A DNA stretch of 64,000 nt. It comes from Caloramator quimbayensis. Lineage in GTDB: Bacteria; Bacillota; Clostridia; Clostridiales; Caloramatoraceae. Numbering within the stretch: the stretch's first letter is position 1; each line of letters begins with the position of its first letter. Positions 29,989-38,020 of this stretch are shown here, piece after piece. The DNA is taken from assembly GCF_900167605.1 (NCBI RefSeq), contig NZ_FUYH01000012.1, forward strand, positions 40,168-104,167, in the 5' to 3' direction. The notes beneath the pieces are model-generated. The model made no database searches. It saw only the letters and a list, made by a program, of their open reading frames with translations, and was not told the origin of the DNA. The position numbers and the translations under genes were made by a program.

Positions 29989-30879
29989 TTAAGCAACGTT
30001 AGCGTTATCTTTTCCTTGTGCCTTCTTCATTGCTGATCTAAACATAGTAACTGATGTATAAAGAATAACTATTATTACAAGCCATTTTAATGTGTTAAGA
30101 GGAAGTGATTTTACTATATATGCTGCTATGAATACACCGATTGTACCAAATATTGTTATAGCAAGGGATGCCTTTCTGTCATAAGCTCCTTCTTTAACGA
30201 ATTTAACTGATGCAGCTGGCATTAAGAATGCACAAGAACCCATCATTATTGGGAATGCAACCTTTGGGCTCATTCCAAGAGCAAATACAAGTGCCATACA
30301 TGGAGCATAAAGTCCAATTCCAAGAGTCATAAGCGCACCAAGTATAAAGTTTGCAACGATTGCTATAATAAGTTTTGCTCCGGTAAGACCTATTGCATCT
30401 CCACCTGCTGGGAAAAGCTTAAGCTGTGATGCAAGCATTACAAGAGCAACTACTGCAAGTGCAATACCCATACCAACTTGAACTTTTTTCTCATCAAGCT
30501 TTGATACTATTCCTGCTCCAAAAACTGCACCTATTGTTGCAGCAGCAAGCATAGTAAGGAGGGTTATTGGTTCAACTTGTATTACAGTAATAAATATAAA
30601 TGCTTCTGCAACAACTGGTATTGTCATTGAAACGTTAAGAGTTCCTGGTATTGTTCTGTCGCTTGTTAGTTTGAATAATTTAAATAATGCTGTTGTTGGA
30701 GCAAAGCTGCCTATACCAAGAGTATCAAAGAAGTTTGTTAGAAAACCTACTGCACCTAAAGCAGCAAAGTTTCCATTTTCGAGCTTTCCTTTTTTTGATG
30801 CTTCGATGTAGTCCTTAATGAATACTACTGCGAAATATAATGTTAAGAGTCCGAGTAAAGAAAGAACGATTTTTAACAT
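29989..30879 (-). CDS. TauE/SafE-family permease, last gene of the proline reductase operon
   Basis: A 296-residue membrane protein with about eight hydrophobic segments and the duplicated TauE/SafE layout (NFFDTLGIGSFAPTTALF in the first half, MTLGIGLYAPCMALVFALG in the second). The family is usually annotated as a sulfite or organosulfonate exporter, but substrates are mostly unknown. Its position, 111 bp after prdF and before the operon terminator, suggests a role in proline reduction, for example transport of substrate or product; that is inference. ATG with GGAGG upstream. Confidence 0.85.
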   Translation of the reverse strand: MLKIVLSLLGLLTLYFAVVFIKDYIEASKKGKLENGNFAALGAVGFLTNFFDTLGIGSFAPTTALFKLFKLTSDRTIPGTLNVSMTIPVVAEAFIFITVIQVEPITLLTMLAAATIGAVFGAGIVSKLDEKKVQVGMGIALAVVALVMLASQLKLFPAGGDAIGLTGAKLIIAIVANFILGALMTLGIGLYAPCMALVFALGMSPKVAFPIMMGSCAFLMPAASVKFVKEGAYDRKASLAITIFGTIGVFIAAYIVKSLPLNTLKWLVIIVILYTSVTMFRSAMKKAQGKDNANVA

Positions 30880-30990
30880 GTTTTTTCCTCCTTTATATAA
30901 TTTTTTATTTAAATATGCACTTTTTTACTTGGTGCATGCATATTTAGCAACACATTATACATATTTCTCTCTATTATACAACAGATTCTA

Positions 30991-31995
30991 TTATAGAGTA
31001 AAGCCATATTTTAATGGGTCTTCTGGATCAATTATGAATTGATTGAAACCTGTTATATAAGCGCTTCCAGTTATTTCTGGTATTATTGCATTATAGTCTC
31101 CAACCTTTGTTTCTCCTACAACTTTTCCTTTAAACATAGTTCCTGTTATACTTTCATAAATAAATTCTTCATTCATCTTTAGCTGTCCCTTTGCATAAAG
31201 AGTTGCTAATTTTGCACTTGTACCAGTTCCGCAAGGAGATCTATCTACTTGTCCCTGACCAAACACAACTACATTTTGTAGTGTAGCCTTTGGATTTTTA
31301 GCTGGTCCATATATTTCCACAAGATCTACACTCTTAATATGCTCAAGAACTGGATGCTGAACCTTAACCTGCTCATTAACAGCCTTTAATATCTTCATAC
31401 CTACATCGCATAACCTTTGAGCATTGCTTGTGCAAATATCTATTCCAAGATCTGCTGATTTAACGAGTGCAAAGAAGCTTCCTCCAAAGGAAATATCTAT
31501 GGTAAGCTTGCCTACTTCTGGCACATCAACTTCCACATCCTGTTTATAAAGGAATGATGGAACATTAACTATTGAAACTTCCTTTGCCTTTCCATCCTCA
31601 ACCTTTACTTTTCCTTTAACAAGCCCAGCAGGCGCTTCAAGTACAACATCAGTAAATGGCTCTTGAACAGGAACCATTCCTAATTCTACAGCAACTGTTA
31701 ATGCACCAATTGAGCCATGACCGCACATGTTTAAATATCCGCCGCCATCCATGAATATTATTCCAAGATCTGCTTCTTCCTTAGTTGGCTGTGTTATTAT
31801 TGAACCAAACATATCCTTATGGCCTCTTGGTTCATGCATTATGGCAGTTCTAATGTGGTCGAGATTTTGTTCAAGGTAAGCCTTTTTTTCAGGCATTGTT
31901 TTACCTGGTATTACAGGAACTCCTCCTACTACTATCCTTGTTGGTTCTCCCATAGTATGTGAATCTACAGCATTTATTGTTCTCATCGCTTTCAT
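30991..31995 (-). CDS. prdF: Proline racemase PrdF
   Basis: A 334-residue cofactor-independent racemase converting L-proline to D-proline, the substrate of the reductase. The two catalytic cysteines are present: Cys91 in NMCGHGSIG and Cys255 in SPCGTGTSA. Hydroxyproline epimerase is the related alternative, but the location inside the prd operon favours proline. The ATG follows the prdE stop by 1 bp, with GGAGAA upstream. A 111-bp gap containing an imperfect hairpin separates it from the TauE/SafE gene. Confidence 0.95.
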   Translation of the reverse strand: MKAMRTINAVDSHTMGEPTRIVVGGVPVIPGKTMPEKKAYLEQNLDHIRTAIMHEPRGHKDMFGSIITQPTKEEADLGIIFMDGGGYLNMCGHGSIGALTVAVELGMVPVQEPFTDVVLEAPAGLVKGKVKVEDGKAKEVSIVNVPSFLYKQDVEVDVPEVGKLTIDISFGGSFFALVKSADLGIDICTSNAQRLCDVGMKILKAVNEQVKVQHPVLEHIKSVDLVEIYGPAKNPKATLQNVVVFGQGQVDRSPCGTGTSAKLATLYAKGQLKMNEEFIYESITGTMFKGKVVGETKVGDYNAIIPEITGSAYITGFNQFIIDPEDPLKYGFTL

Positions 31996-31996
31996 A

Positions 31997-32467
31997 TTAT
32001 TCTCCTACCTTTCTCATTTTTAATTTTAAAAATGCAAGAGCTTTTTTAGCATCTATTTCTGTTACGTTATTTTCTCCAACTACTTCTGTTTCTATGCCTT
32101 CTGACGATTTATTAAAGTCAACTATTGTATCCATATATTTGTTAGTTACAACGAATTGCGCTTGTGTTCCAACAAAGCTTAATCCTACAACCGGAATATT
32201 TCTTTTTCCAATTTCTTCTATAGTATTAGCATAATCTACATGGCTGTTTCCCCAGCCGTCAACAGAAATTATTACACCATCTGCTCTCATTGCTTCAGCC
32301 CAAGCAGCCGCTCTTTGTCCAACAAAGTATTTATCTTCGTTAGCCTGTGGTGTACCTACAATTATCACACCTAATAAATCAATATCCTTATCCTTTGAAA
32401 CAACATCGAGTAAAGGATCTCTAAAATGATGAAGAGTTGTTTCCTTTGTAGATGGACCTACTCCCAT
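31997..32467 (-). CDS. prdE: Proline reductase-associated protein PrdE
   Basis: A 156-residue protein homologous to the C-terminal (alpha subunit) part of PrdA: GVGPSTKE, FRDPLLD and VVGLSFVGTQAQFVVTNKYM align with CIGPASKE, WREPLVI and VVGMSFCAVQGALVVGNKYM of PrdA. At the position of the PrdA pyruvoyl-forming Cys it has Gly2, right after the initiator Met, so it cannot form a pyruvoyl group. Function in the complex is unknown. It starts 11 bp after prdD with AGGAGGTG upstream. Confidence 0.92.
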   Translation of the reverse strand: MGVGPSTKETTLHHFRDPLLDVVSKDKDIDLLGVIIVGTPQANEDKYFVGQRAAAWAEAMRADGVIISVDGWGNSHVDYANTIEEIGKRNIPVVGLSFVGTQAQFVVTNKYMDTIVDFNKSSEGIETEVVGENNVTEIDAKKALAFLKLKMRKVGE

Positions 32468-32478
32468 AGTAACACCTC

Positions 32479-33243
32479 CTAATGCATGGCTCTTAATGCG
32501 CCATCCCTATATTCATTAGGGCTTACTATTATCGGCACATTTCCCATATCAATAATTGACCTTCCGCCTTCAAATCCTCCAGGCTCTTTTGCAAAAAGGA
32601 GTGTATCATACATAGCCCCTTGACCTGCAACCTGCTTTATAATTACAACTTTTTTCTTTTCAGGTCTTATAATGTCGGAATATTCGTACCTTTCATCGCA
32701 TAATCTTCCATTCATTTTCTTTAAATAATCCCTTATTTCCTGTACAAGTTTGTCGCAGGCTCTGTGAGCTGAATTAATTCCATCTCTTATAATACCCATT
32801 CCTTCTTTTAATGTAACATCTACATGGATTATAATATCATCCTTAGAAGGTGTACCTGCTCTCCCAAATACGACCTGTTCTTTCAATATTCCTTCCGAAG
32901 ATCCGAATTCAGCAACCTGTATTCCTGTTTCGTCAACTCCAGTAAGCATAACATATACGCCCGTTAATGCATGAGTAATTCCTTCTCCCATTTTTCCTAA
33001 AACCTTAGTAGCAATTGGAGAAAAATCCATTATTGAATTAACAAACATATCATGATTATCGGGATATATTAAATCTATTGTAATATCTTTTATAAAAGCT
33101 TGTTCGTTATCAATCAAACAATCTTTTATATTATCTCTTATATAAAGAACCTTATTTTCAATGTAAGTTTTTTTGGAAAATTCTACTTTATTAATATGAA
33201 AAGTTTTAATAACAAGGCTTCTAATTACTTTTTCATCTGACAT
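32479..33243 (-). CDS. prdD: Proline reductase-associated protein PrdD
   Basis: A 254-residue homologue of the N-terminal (beta subunit) part of PrdA: GIQVAEFGSSEGIL, AGQGAMYDTLL and VPIIVSPNEYRDGALRAM match PrdA segments GVQIGEFGSSEGIL, MGQGAMHDNLI and VPVVLSPLEVLDGGIHAL. The protein ends where PrdA is cleaved. I choose ATG 33241-33243 with GGTGG 5 nt upstream; an in-frame GTG three codons earlier is the alternative. Function not established; possibly an assembly or regulatory partner of PrdA/PrdB. Confidence 0.92.
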   Translation of the reverse strand: MSDEKVIRSLVIKTFHINKVEFSKKTYIENKVLYIRDNIKDCLIDNEQAFIKDITIDLIYPDNHDMFVNSIMDFSPIATKVLGKMGEGITHALTGVYVMLTGVDETGIQVAEFGSSEGILKEQVVFGRAGTPSKDDIIIHVDVTLKEGMGIIRDGINSAHRACDKLVQEIRDYLKKMNGRLCDERYEYSDIIRPEKKKVVIIKQVAGQGAMYDTLLFAKEPGGFEGGRSIIDMGNVPIIVSPNEYRDGALRAMH

Positions 33244-33267
33244 ATATACCACCGCTTTTTAAATTTT

Positions 33268-33300
33268 CCTAAAGGAGAAACTATTAGTTTCTCCTTTAGG
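33268..33300. repeat. 33-bp near-perfect palindrome between prdB and prdD
   Basis: CCTAAAGGAGAAACTA on one arm and its exact complement on the other, with one unpaired T. It lacks a downstream T-run on the minus strand, so it is not a typical terminator. An mRNA processing, stabilising or attenuating hairpin is possible. Confidence 0.7.
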
Positions 33301-33314
33301 ATATATTTTAGTAA

Positions 33315-34040
33315 TCAAACCTTAGCAACATACTCATATGGTAATGGTACTATCTTACCTGGTGTGTCAATTTCTATAAGCTGTTTTAATGTATCTTTTA
33401 ATATATTTCTTTGCATTTCAGGATCGTTTGGTTTTCCAGCGTTTGCTCCCATTGGAACAAGCGGAGCTACTGCTCTTGGAGTACCAGTCTGTTTAACTAC
33501 TGGTGGTAATGCTGCAATTATTATTGTAGGAATCCCCGATTCCTCAATCGCTCTCTGTACAAGTACAGCTGAACGGTGACAAGTACCTCACCCAGCAGTT
33601 AGAACTACTGCATCAACGTTTTCTTCCTTTAATATTTTAGCAATAGCAGGACCAGTTTCATTCTTAAACTTTTCCTGGTTTCCGCCGCCACCCATAAAAC
33701 CTGCGTGTACAGGTGCAACTTCTTTTATAAATCCTTCTGCTGCAAGTTCTCTCAATCTGTCGATTGGGAACATACAGTTAATATCCTTGTTAACGTCTCC
33801 GTTATCATATCCTCCGTGGGATACCATTAAATCATGGGAATTGCAATCTCCTGGTATTAATCTATAGGTAAAGTCTCCAGCAAGATTGAATCTTTTATCT
33901 GACTTTAAATGAACACCTGCTGCTGTTGCAAAAGCAATTCTCATTTCACTGAGAGGCTTTGTTACAGGAGTCCAAACAGGTGGTGGTGTTATTGGCACAA
34001 ATATTTCTGACTGTAAACCCTTAACAACTGTTAATGCCAT
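33315..34040 (-). CDS. prdB: D-proline reductase selenoprotein subunit PrdB (UGA read as Sec)
   Basis: The gamma subunit of D-proline reductase, 241 residues when the in-frame TGA at 33588-33590 is read as selenocysteine (Sec151). The N-terminal part (MALTVVKGLQSEIFVP to VDAVVLTAG) and the part after the TGA (GTCHRSAVLVQRAIEES to LPYEYVAKV) are both family-conserved and in one frame, so the TGA is not a true stop. Sec151 with Cys154 makes a U-x-x-C redox motif. Sec is known to attack the pyruvoyl-bound proline in this enzyme. Start ATG 34038-34040 with GGAAGG upstream; a TTG one codon earlier overlaps the preceding stop codon. A gene caller ignoring Sec would split this gene at 33588. Confidence 0.96.
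33549..33575 (-). promoter_or_regulatory. SECIS-like hairpin downstream of the prdB UGA
   Basis: Starting 12 nt after the UGA: lower stem CGUUC/GAGCG and upper stem CUGUAC/GUACAG. Position and size fit a bacterial SECIS; the exact SelB contacts cannot be judged by eye. Confidence 0.6.
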
Positions 34041-34294
34041 CAATCCTTACCTTCCTTTCTCTTTTTTATTTCAATATTGCTTACATATTTTTCGTTAGGC
34101 TCCTCAGATAATACTTCTATAAAACTCATTTTAAAGCCTACTTCTTGGCCTACCTTTAAAGGATAGTCAGTAATGAGCATCCTCATTGGTATTTTCAAAA
34201 ACCCAAGTCTTCCTTTAAGGTCTATTGAGACACATCCATCATGAACCTCAACGATGATTCCCTGCATCTCAATAATTTTATCTCCGTATTTCAT
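34040..34294 (-). CDS. Small protein between prdA and prdB (CBO2795-type)
   Basis: An 84-residue protein with a beta-rich pattern (IIEMQGIIVEVHDGCVSIDLKG) and a charged Lys/Glu/Arg tail. It resembles the short conserved protein annotated as CBO2795 family in clostridial proline reductase loci; this is recall and not checked. It starts 21 bp after prdA and overlaps the prdB start region by a few bases, so it should be made together with both subunits. A small beta-barrel assembly factor is conceivable; function unknown. Confidence 0.75.
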   Translation of the reverse strand: MKYGDKIIEMQGIIVEVHDGCVSIDLKGRLGFLKIPMRMLITDYPLKVGQEVGFKMSFIEVLSEEPNEKYVSNIEIKKRKEGKD

Positions 34295-34315
34295 TTTAAT
34301 TCCTTCTATCTAAAA

Positions 34316-36436
34316 TTACTTTGTTGAATATTTTTCAAGTCTCTTTTGGCTCATTGGAATTGAAGTTTCGTTTTCAACTCTTTCAATCTTAGTGTTATAA
34401 GTTTTTTCAATTGCTTCAAGGTTGCTTTCCTTAACGTTTGGATTCCATTTTCTTTCAGCAGCCTTTACTTCTTCGTCTGCCATAGCAGATTTTAGCATTG
34501 CCATTGCTCTTATAGCATCTTCCTTGCAAAGTGTATTGCAGGATAGAACTTCGTTTTCAATTCCAGCTTCTGACTTGTTATTGTCAACCATATATTTCAT
34601 GTACTTGTTTCCAACAACAAGGGCACCCTGTACTGCACAGAAGGACATACCAACAACTGGAATACCTCTCATACCTATCTGCTCAATATGACTTGCAAAG
34701 TCGATATGGTTGTTTCCAAAACCTTCTGTAGTAACTACAGCACCATCAACATCCATTGTTTCAACAAGCATTCCAAGTCTTTCTGATACATAGAACTTTT
34801 CAGCATTTATCTGCGGACTTCCAACGAATACTACTCCACAAAGGTCAACTTCTGGATCATTCATTGCTTCAATTACAAGAGGTTCTCTCCAATAGTGTCT
34901 TGAACATTCCTTTGATGCAGGTCCTATACATGTTAACGCATGTATTCCTCCATCAAGTACTTCGAGAGGTGATAATACTACTGGAACATTACCAAGGTCA
35001 ACGTTTGGTTTTCCACCAAGAACTCCTACAGGCTCAACAGGAAGAATTAAGTTATCGTGCATTGCTCCTTGACCCATTATTTCTTTTACAACAACAACCT
35101 TCTTCTTTCCAGGTCTTCTGTATTGAACGAATTCTTCAGTTTCAACAACAAGGCTTTCGTCGAGTTTCTTTAATGCTTCTCTTATTTCTTGAGTAATTAC
35201 ATCTGTAGCTTTATGAGCTGCAAGAGGACCTGGTCTTTCCATGTTAGTACCAGCTGCTATTGTAACCTGAGTCTTTATGAATATTTCTCCTTTATCAGGT
35301 GCACCTGGTCTTCCCCACATTATATTCTCTTCAAGAATACCTTCTGATGAACCGAATTCTCCTATCTGAACTCCGTTTTCATCAGTACCTGTAACCATAA
35401 CGATTACACCGTCTAATACTCTTGTAACTCCGCTTCCAAGCTTGCTGTCTCCTTCTTTAGTTGCTATTGGCTGAACGTCCATTATAGTTTCGCTGTAAGT
35501 GTTGTACTTATCTGGAGTTATTATATCTATTTTAATATCTTTTACAAGATGATCTGCTAACAATGCATCTTTACAGATATCTTCTCTTATATAAAGAGTT
35601 GTTCCTTCAATCTTTGTCTGTGGGCCAAATTCAACTTTTTCTATCTTAAAGTGTTTCTTTATAAGATTTCTTACTACTTTATCTTCAAGCTTAACTTCCT
35701 GCTTAGCTGCTTCTGCTGCCTTTTCAACAGCTTTTACTTCTGATTTAACTGCTGGTACAGAAACTGGAGCTTTTGCACTTGCTGCAGCGCCAGCTATTGA
35801 TAATGGTATTTCAATGTCAATACCCTTACCTTCAGCAATTTTAATCTTTAATGTTCCTCCAAAAGCAGCTGCTGGAGCCGCAGTTTCAACTGCACTTACT
35901 TCTTCAGCTTTTTCTTCAAATCCTTCAAGCATCGACGCTGTAATTGGTGTTAATGCTGCAGCATCAACCTTAAGAGTTGCACCTATTACTTCTTTTCTTG
36001 TTAAAACCTTTGAATCCAAGTTAACAAGAAGTGAATCTTGAAGCTTTTCAAAATGCATTGGATTCTCTAAGTCTTCAGCTTTTATTGTTTCTCCTGCTGT
36101 CTTGTTGTACTTTAAAACAGCTTTTGCATCTCCATCTGAAAGCTCTTCGGTTTTGCTTTCCTCTTTAGCTCCACCTTCTATTTCTTTAACACCTTCAAGT
36201 AAATCTGGAGTTAATGGAGTTAATGAATCAATAGTCTTTAATAGTTTTGCACCTAATACCTGACCTATCTTTAATGTATTTGCAGGTATTGTTAAAAGTC
36301 CTGAATCAACAAGATCTGGGAATACAGCTGGATCTTCCAGATTTTCTGCTGATAATATTGTTCCTGCCTCTGTTCTACAGCACACAACAGCAACTTCATT
36401 TTTTAGTTCCTGTGCGTGTTCAGCACTCATTGACAT
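34316..36436 (-). CDS. prdA: D-proline reductase proprotein PrdA
   Basis: A 706-residue proprotein that self-cleaves into a beta subunit and a pyruvoyl-bearing alpha subunit. The cleavage site is HALT/CIGPASKE: Cys503 becomes the pyruvoyl group, leaving an alpha chain of 204 residues, about the size reported for the 23-kDa subunit. The N-terminus has two similar segments (residues 22-83 and 112-173), each running from A-G-x-x-I-x-A-E-x-L-E to LTP-x-T-x-x-x-LEG, then an Ala/Val/Lys-rich linker (about 180-250). The enzyme reduces D-proline to 5-aminovalerate. Longer than the single-copy PrdA I recall from other species. ATG with GGAGG upstream; 18 bp after prdC. Confidence 0.96.
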   Translation of the reverse strand: MSMSAEHAQELKNEVAVVCCRTEAGTILSAENLEDPAVFPDLVDSGLLTIPANTLKIGQVLGAKLLKTIDSLTPLTPDLLEGVKEIEGGAKEESKTEELSDGDAKAVLKYNKTAGETIKAEDLENPMHFEKLQDSLLVNLDSKVLTRKEVIGATLKVDAAALTPITASMLEGFEEKAEEVSAVETAAPAAAFGGTLKIKIAEGKGIDIEIPLSIAGAAASAKAPVSVPAVKSEVKAVEKAAEAAKQEVKLEDKVVRNLIKKHFKIEKVEFGPQTKIEGTTLYIREDICKDALLADHLVKDIKIDIITPDKYNTYSETIMDVQPIATKEGDSKLGSGVTRVLDGVIVMVTGTDENGVQIGEFGSSEGILEENIMWGRPGAPDKGEIFIKTQVTIAAGTNMERPGPLAAHKATDVITQEIREALKKLDESLVVETEEFVQYRRPGKKKVVVVKEIMGQGAMHDNLILPVEPVGVLGGKPNVDLGNVPVVLSPLEVLDGGIHALTCIGPASKECSRHYWREPLVIEAMNDPEVDLCGVVFVGSPQINAEKFYVSERLGMLVETMDVDGAVVTTEGFGNNHIDFASHIEQIGMRGIPVVGMSFCAVQGALVVGNKYMKYMVDNNKSEAGIENEVLSCNTLCKEDAIRAMAMLKSAMADEEVKAAERKWNPNVKESNLEAIEKTYNTKIERVENETSIPMSQKRLEKYSTK

Positions 36437-36454
36437 TCAAAATCAGCCTCCTTT

Positions 36455-37762
36455 TTATTTTTTTTCTTCCATTGGTAATCTTCTTGTTAGTGGATAATCG
36501 ATTGTTCTAAATACATGATCTGTATGATGGTAAACCGGAAGTCCTGCCTTTGGAGCACAGCACATTACTGTATTTGTACAGTCGCTGCAGTTTGATACGA
36601 GAACTCTTTTTGCTCCCTGCTTTTTAAGGTACATTATACCCTGTGCCTGCCCTGGACAATCTCCCGGAGTTAAGCATTTATTTGCTCCTTTAATTTCTAC
36701 AACGTTTTTACATTTTGTAACTCCAACTACCTTTGAACCCATCTTTTCTGCTAGATCTCTAAGTCTTGCTTCATTAGCACCGCAAGCACAAACTAAAAGT
36801 CCTAAAGGTCCTTCAAACTTTGGAAGTTCAATTGTTACTATTGCTCCTCCAGATGTTTTAGTTAAATATGCTTTTTCAATATCCTGAGATGTTCCTGTAT
36901 ATGGACCTCCAACAATAAGTTCACCATATTTTCCATCAATTCCGCCTGCTCTCTCTATTAAGTCTTTAATTGGAGTTCCAACTGGAACTTGGAAAAATAC
37001 GTTTGGCTTTATACCGCTTTTAAGCTTTCCAACTACAGTTATGTCCTTATCAATAACAGGCTTTCTTTCTTCAACTGCTCTTGTAATATTTGCAAGAGTT
37101 TCAGTATTTAAAACTACACATTTTGCTTCTATAGGAAGCTGTGTTGGTTCAAGCCATATTCCAAATATAGAATGGATTACTGCTCTTTCTTCTCCTGCAG
37201 GATACATATCAGGAAGTTCTCTTATTTCAATATCCTTTGTGCCATTTAGAGCTTTGTTTATTGCTTCTATAGCCTTCTTGTTTTTACCCTTTATAGCAAT
37301 ATAGCCCTTAGGAGCCTTTGTTGCTTTCATTGCATATCTAATACCTCTAATTACTATATCAGGATCTTTTTCAAGAAGTTCTATGTTGTGGTGAAGAGCT
37401 GGTTCGCACTCTGCGCAATTTGCTATTATATACCCATCTTCAATTTGAGATTTAAGTTTTATATGGGTTGGAAAACCTGCACCACCGGCACCAACAATTC
37501 CTGCTTCATAAACAGTTTCTACTATATTATCGCATTCTTTAATCTTAACGTAATCTGATGATTGTACTTCATCAGCTGAAATAATTATTTCACTATCAGT
37601 AATTTTACTTACTGTACCATTAATACTTGAGTGAATCTTTGCGCCTAAACCATTCGGCTCAGCTATACACTCTCCTCTTTTAACTGTCTGACCTTCTTTT
37701 ACAACAGGTACTGAAGGTGCACCTACATGCATTTTTAAAGCGAAGCTAAATAATTTTGCCAC
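36455..37762 (-). CDS. prdC: RnfC-like electron transfer protein PrdC of proline reductase
   Basis: A 435-residue RnfC-related protein thought to pass electrons to proline reductase. N-terminal lipoyl-like segment (KRGECIAEPNGLGAKIHSS), a flavin/NADH-type domain with GIVGAGGAGFPTHIK and ANCAECEPALHHN, an SLBB-type region, and a Cys-rich C-terminus (LVCACGANE, SNCSDCTNTVMCC). Some PrdC proteins carry Sec; here the frame has no internal TGA and the position is Cys. Start is GTG 37760-37762 with GGAGGTGA upstream. First gene after the sigma-54 promoter, so it leads the operon. Confidence 0.93.
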   Translation of the reverse strand: MAKLFSFALKMHVGAPSVPVVKEGQTVKRGECIAEPNGLGAKIHSSINGTVSKITDSEIIISADEVQSSDYVKIKECDNIVETVYEAGIVGAGGAGFPTHIKLKSQIEDGYIIANCAECEPALHHNIELLEKDPDIVIRGIRYAMKATKAPKGYIAIKGKNKKAIEAINKALNGTKDIEIRELPDMYPAGEERAVIHSIFGIWLEPTQLPIEAKCVVLNTETLANITRAVEERKPVIDKDITVVGKLKSGIKPNVFFQVPVGTPIKDLIERAGGIDGKYGELIVGGPYTGTSQDIEKAYLTKTSGGAIVTIELPKFEGPLGLLVCACGANEARLRDLAEKMGSKVVGVTKCKNVVEIKGANKCLTPGDCPGQAQGIMYLKKQGAKRVLVSNCSDCTNTVMCCAPKAGLPVYHHTDHVFRTIDYPLTRRLPMEEKK

Positions 37763-37797
37763 TTTATCACCTCCATCTTTTTTTCACATATTTATAT

Positions 37798-37813
37798 TGC
37801 AATTTGCATGCCA
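37798..37813 (-). promoter_or_regulatory. Sigma-54 (-24/-12) promoter of the prd operon
   Basis: Minus strand TGGCAT (37808-37813), 5-bp spacer, TTGCA (37798-37802), close to the consensus TGGCAC-N5-TTGCW. The -12 element is 35 bp upstream of the prdC GTG. A sigma-54 activator (PrdR) is encoded immediately upstream. Confidence 0.85.
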
Positions 37814-37908
37814 AAACTGTTTTGATATTAATTTTTTTTATAATGTGCATTACAACTATTATTATTAGCAATTGAATTAATTTTTATTTAATTAGTTATA
37901 AATAAAAA

Positions 37909-37924
37909 TGTCAAATATCCGACA
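37909..37924. promoter_or_regulatory. PrdR-type upstream site 1 (TGTC-N8-GACA)
   Basis: TGTCAAATATCCGACA, an imperfect 16-bp palindrome about 100 bp upstream of the sigma-54 promoter; one of three matching sites in this intergenic region. Confidence 0.65.
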
Positions 37925-38000
37925 TCTATTTTTTATTCATGCTTCTTTTAATAATAAAGAACCATGTAAATTTCAGTCTTAAAGGCTAAATTAATAACAG

Positions 38001-38016
38001 TGTCTATATTTTGACA
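38001..38016. promoter_or_regulatory. PrdR-type upstream site 2 (TGTC-N8-GACA)
   Basis: TGTCTATATTTTGACA, same 16-bp TGTC-N8-GACA layout, 20 bp (about two helical turns) from site 3. Confidence 0.6.
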
Positions 38017-38020
38017 CACG

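Noticed and set aside
33364..33579. Plus-strand 71-codon frame opposite the prdB 3' part
   Set aside because: It only appears because the prdB reading frame is interrupted by the Sec TGA; the minus-strand translation is the conserved one.
34756..35196. Long plus-strand open frames (for example 146 and 152 codons at 34756-35196 and 38952-39410)
   Set aside because: They lie fully opposite prdA and prdR, have Leu/Gln-rich or low-complexity translations and no ribosome sites; shadows of the real genes.
36455..37762. Selenocysteine in PrdC
   Set aside because: Sec is known in some PrdC proteins, but the frame here has no internal TGA; the corresponding motif reads CACG.
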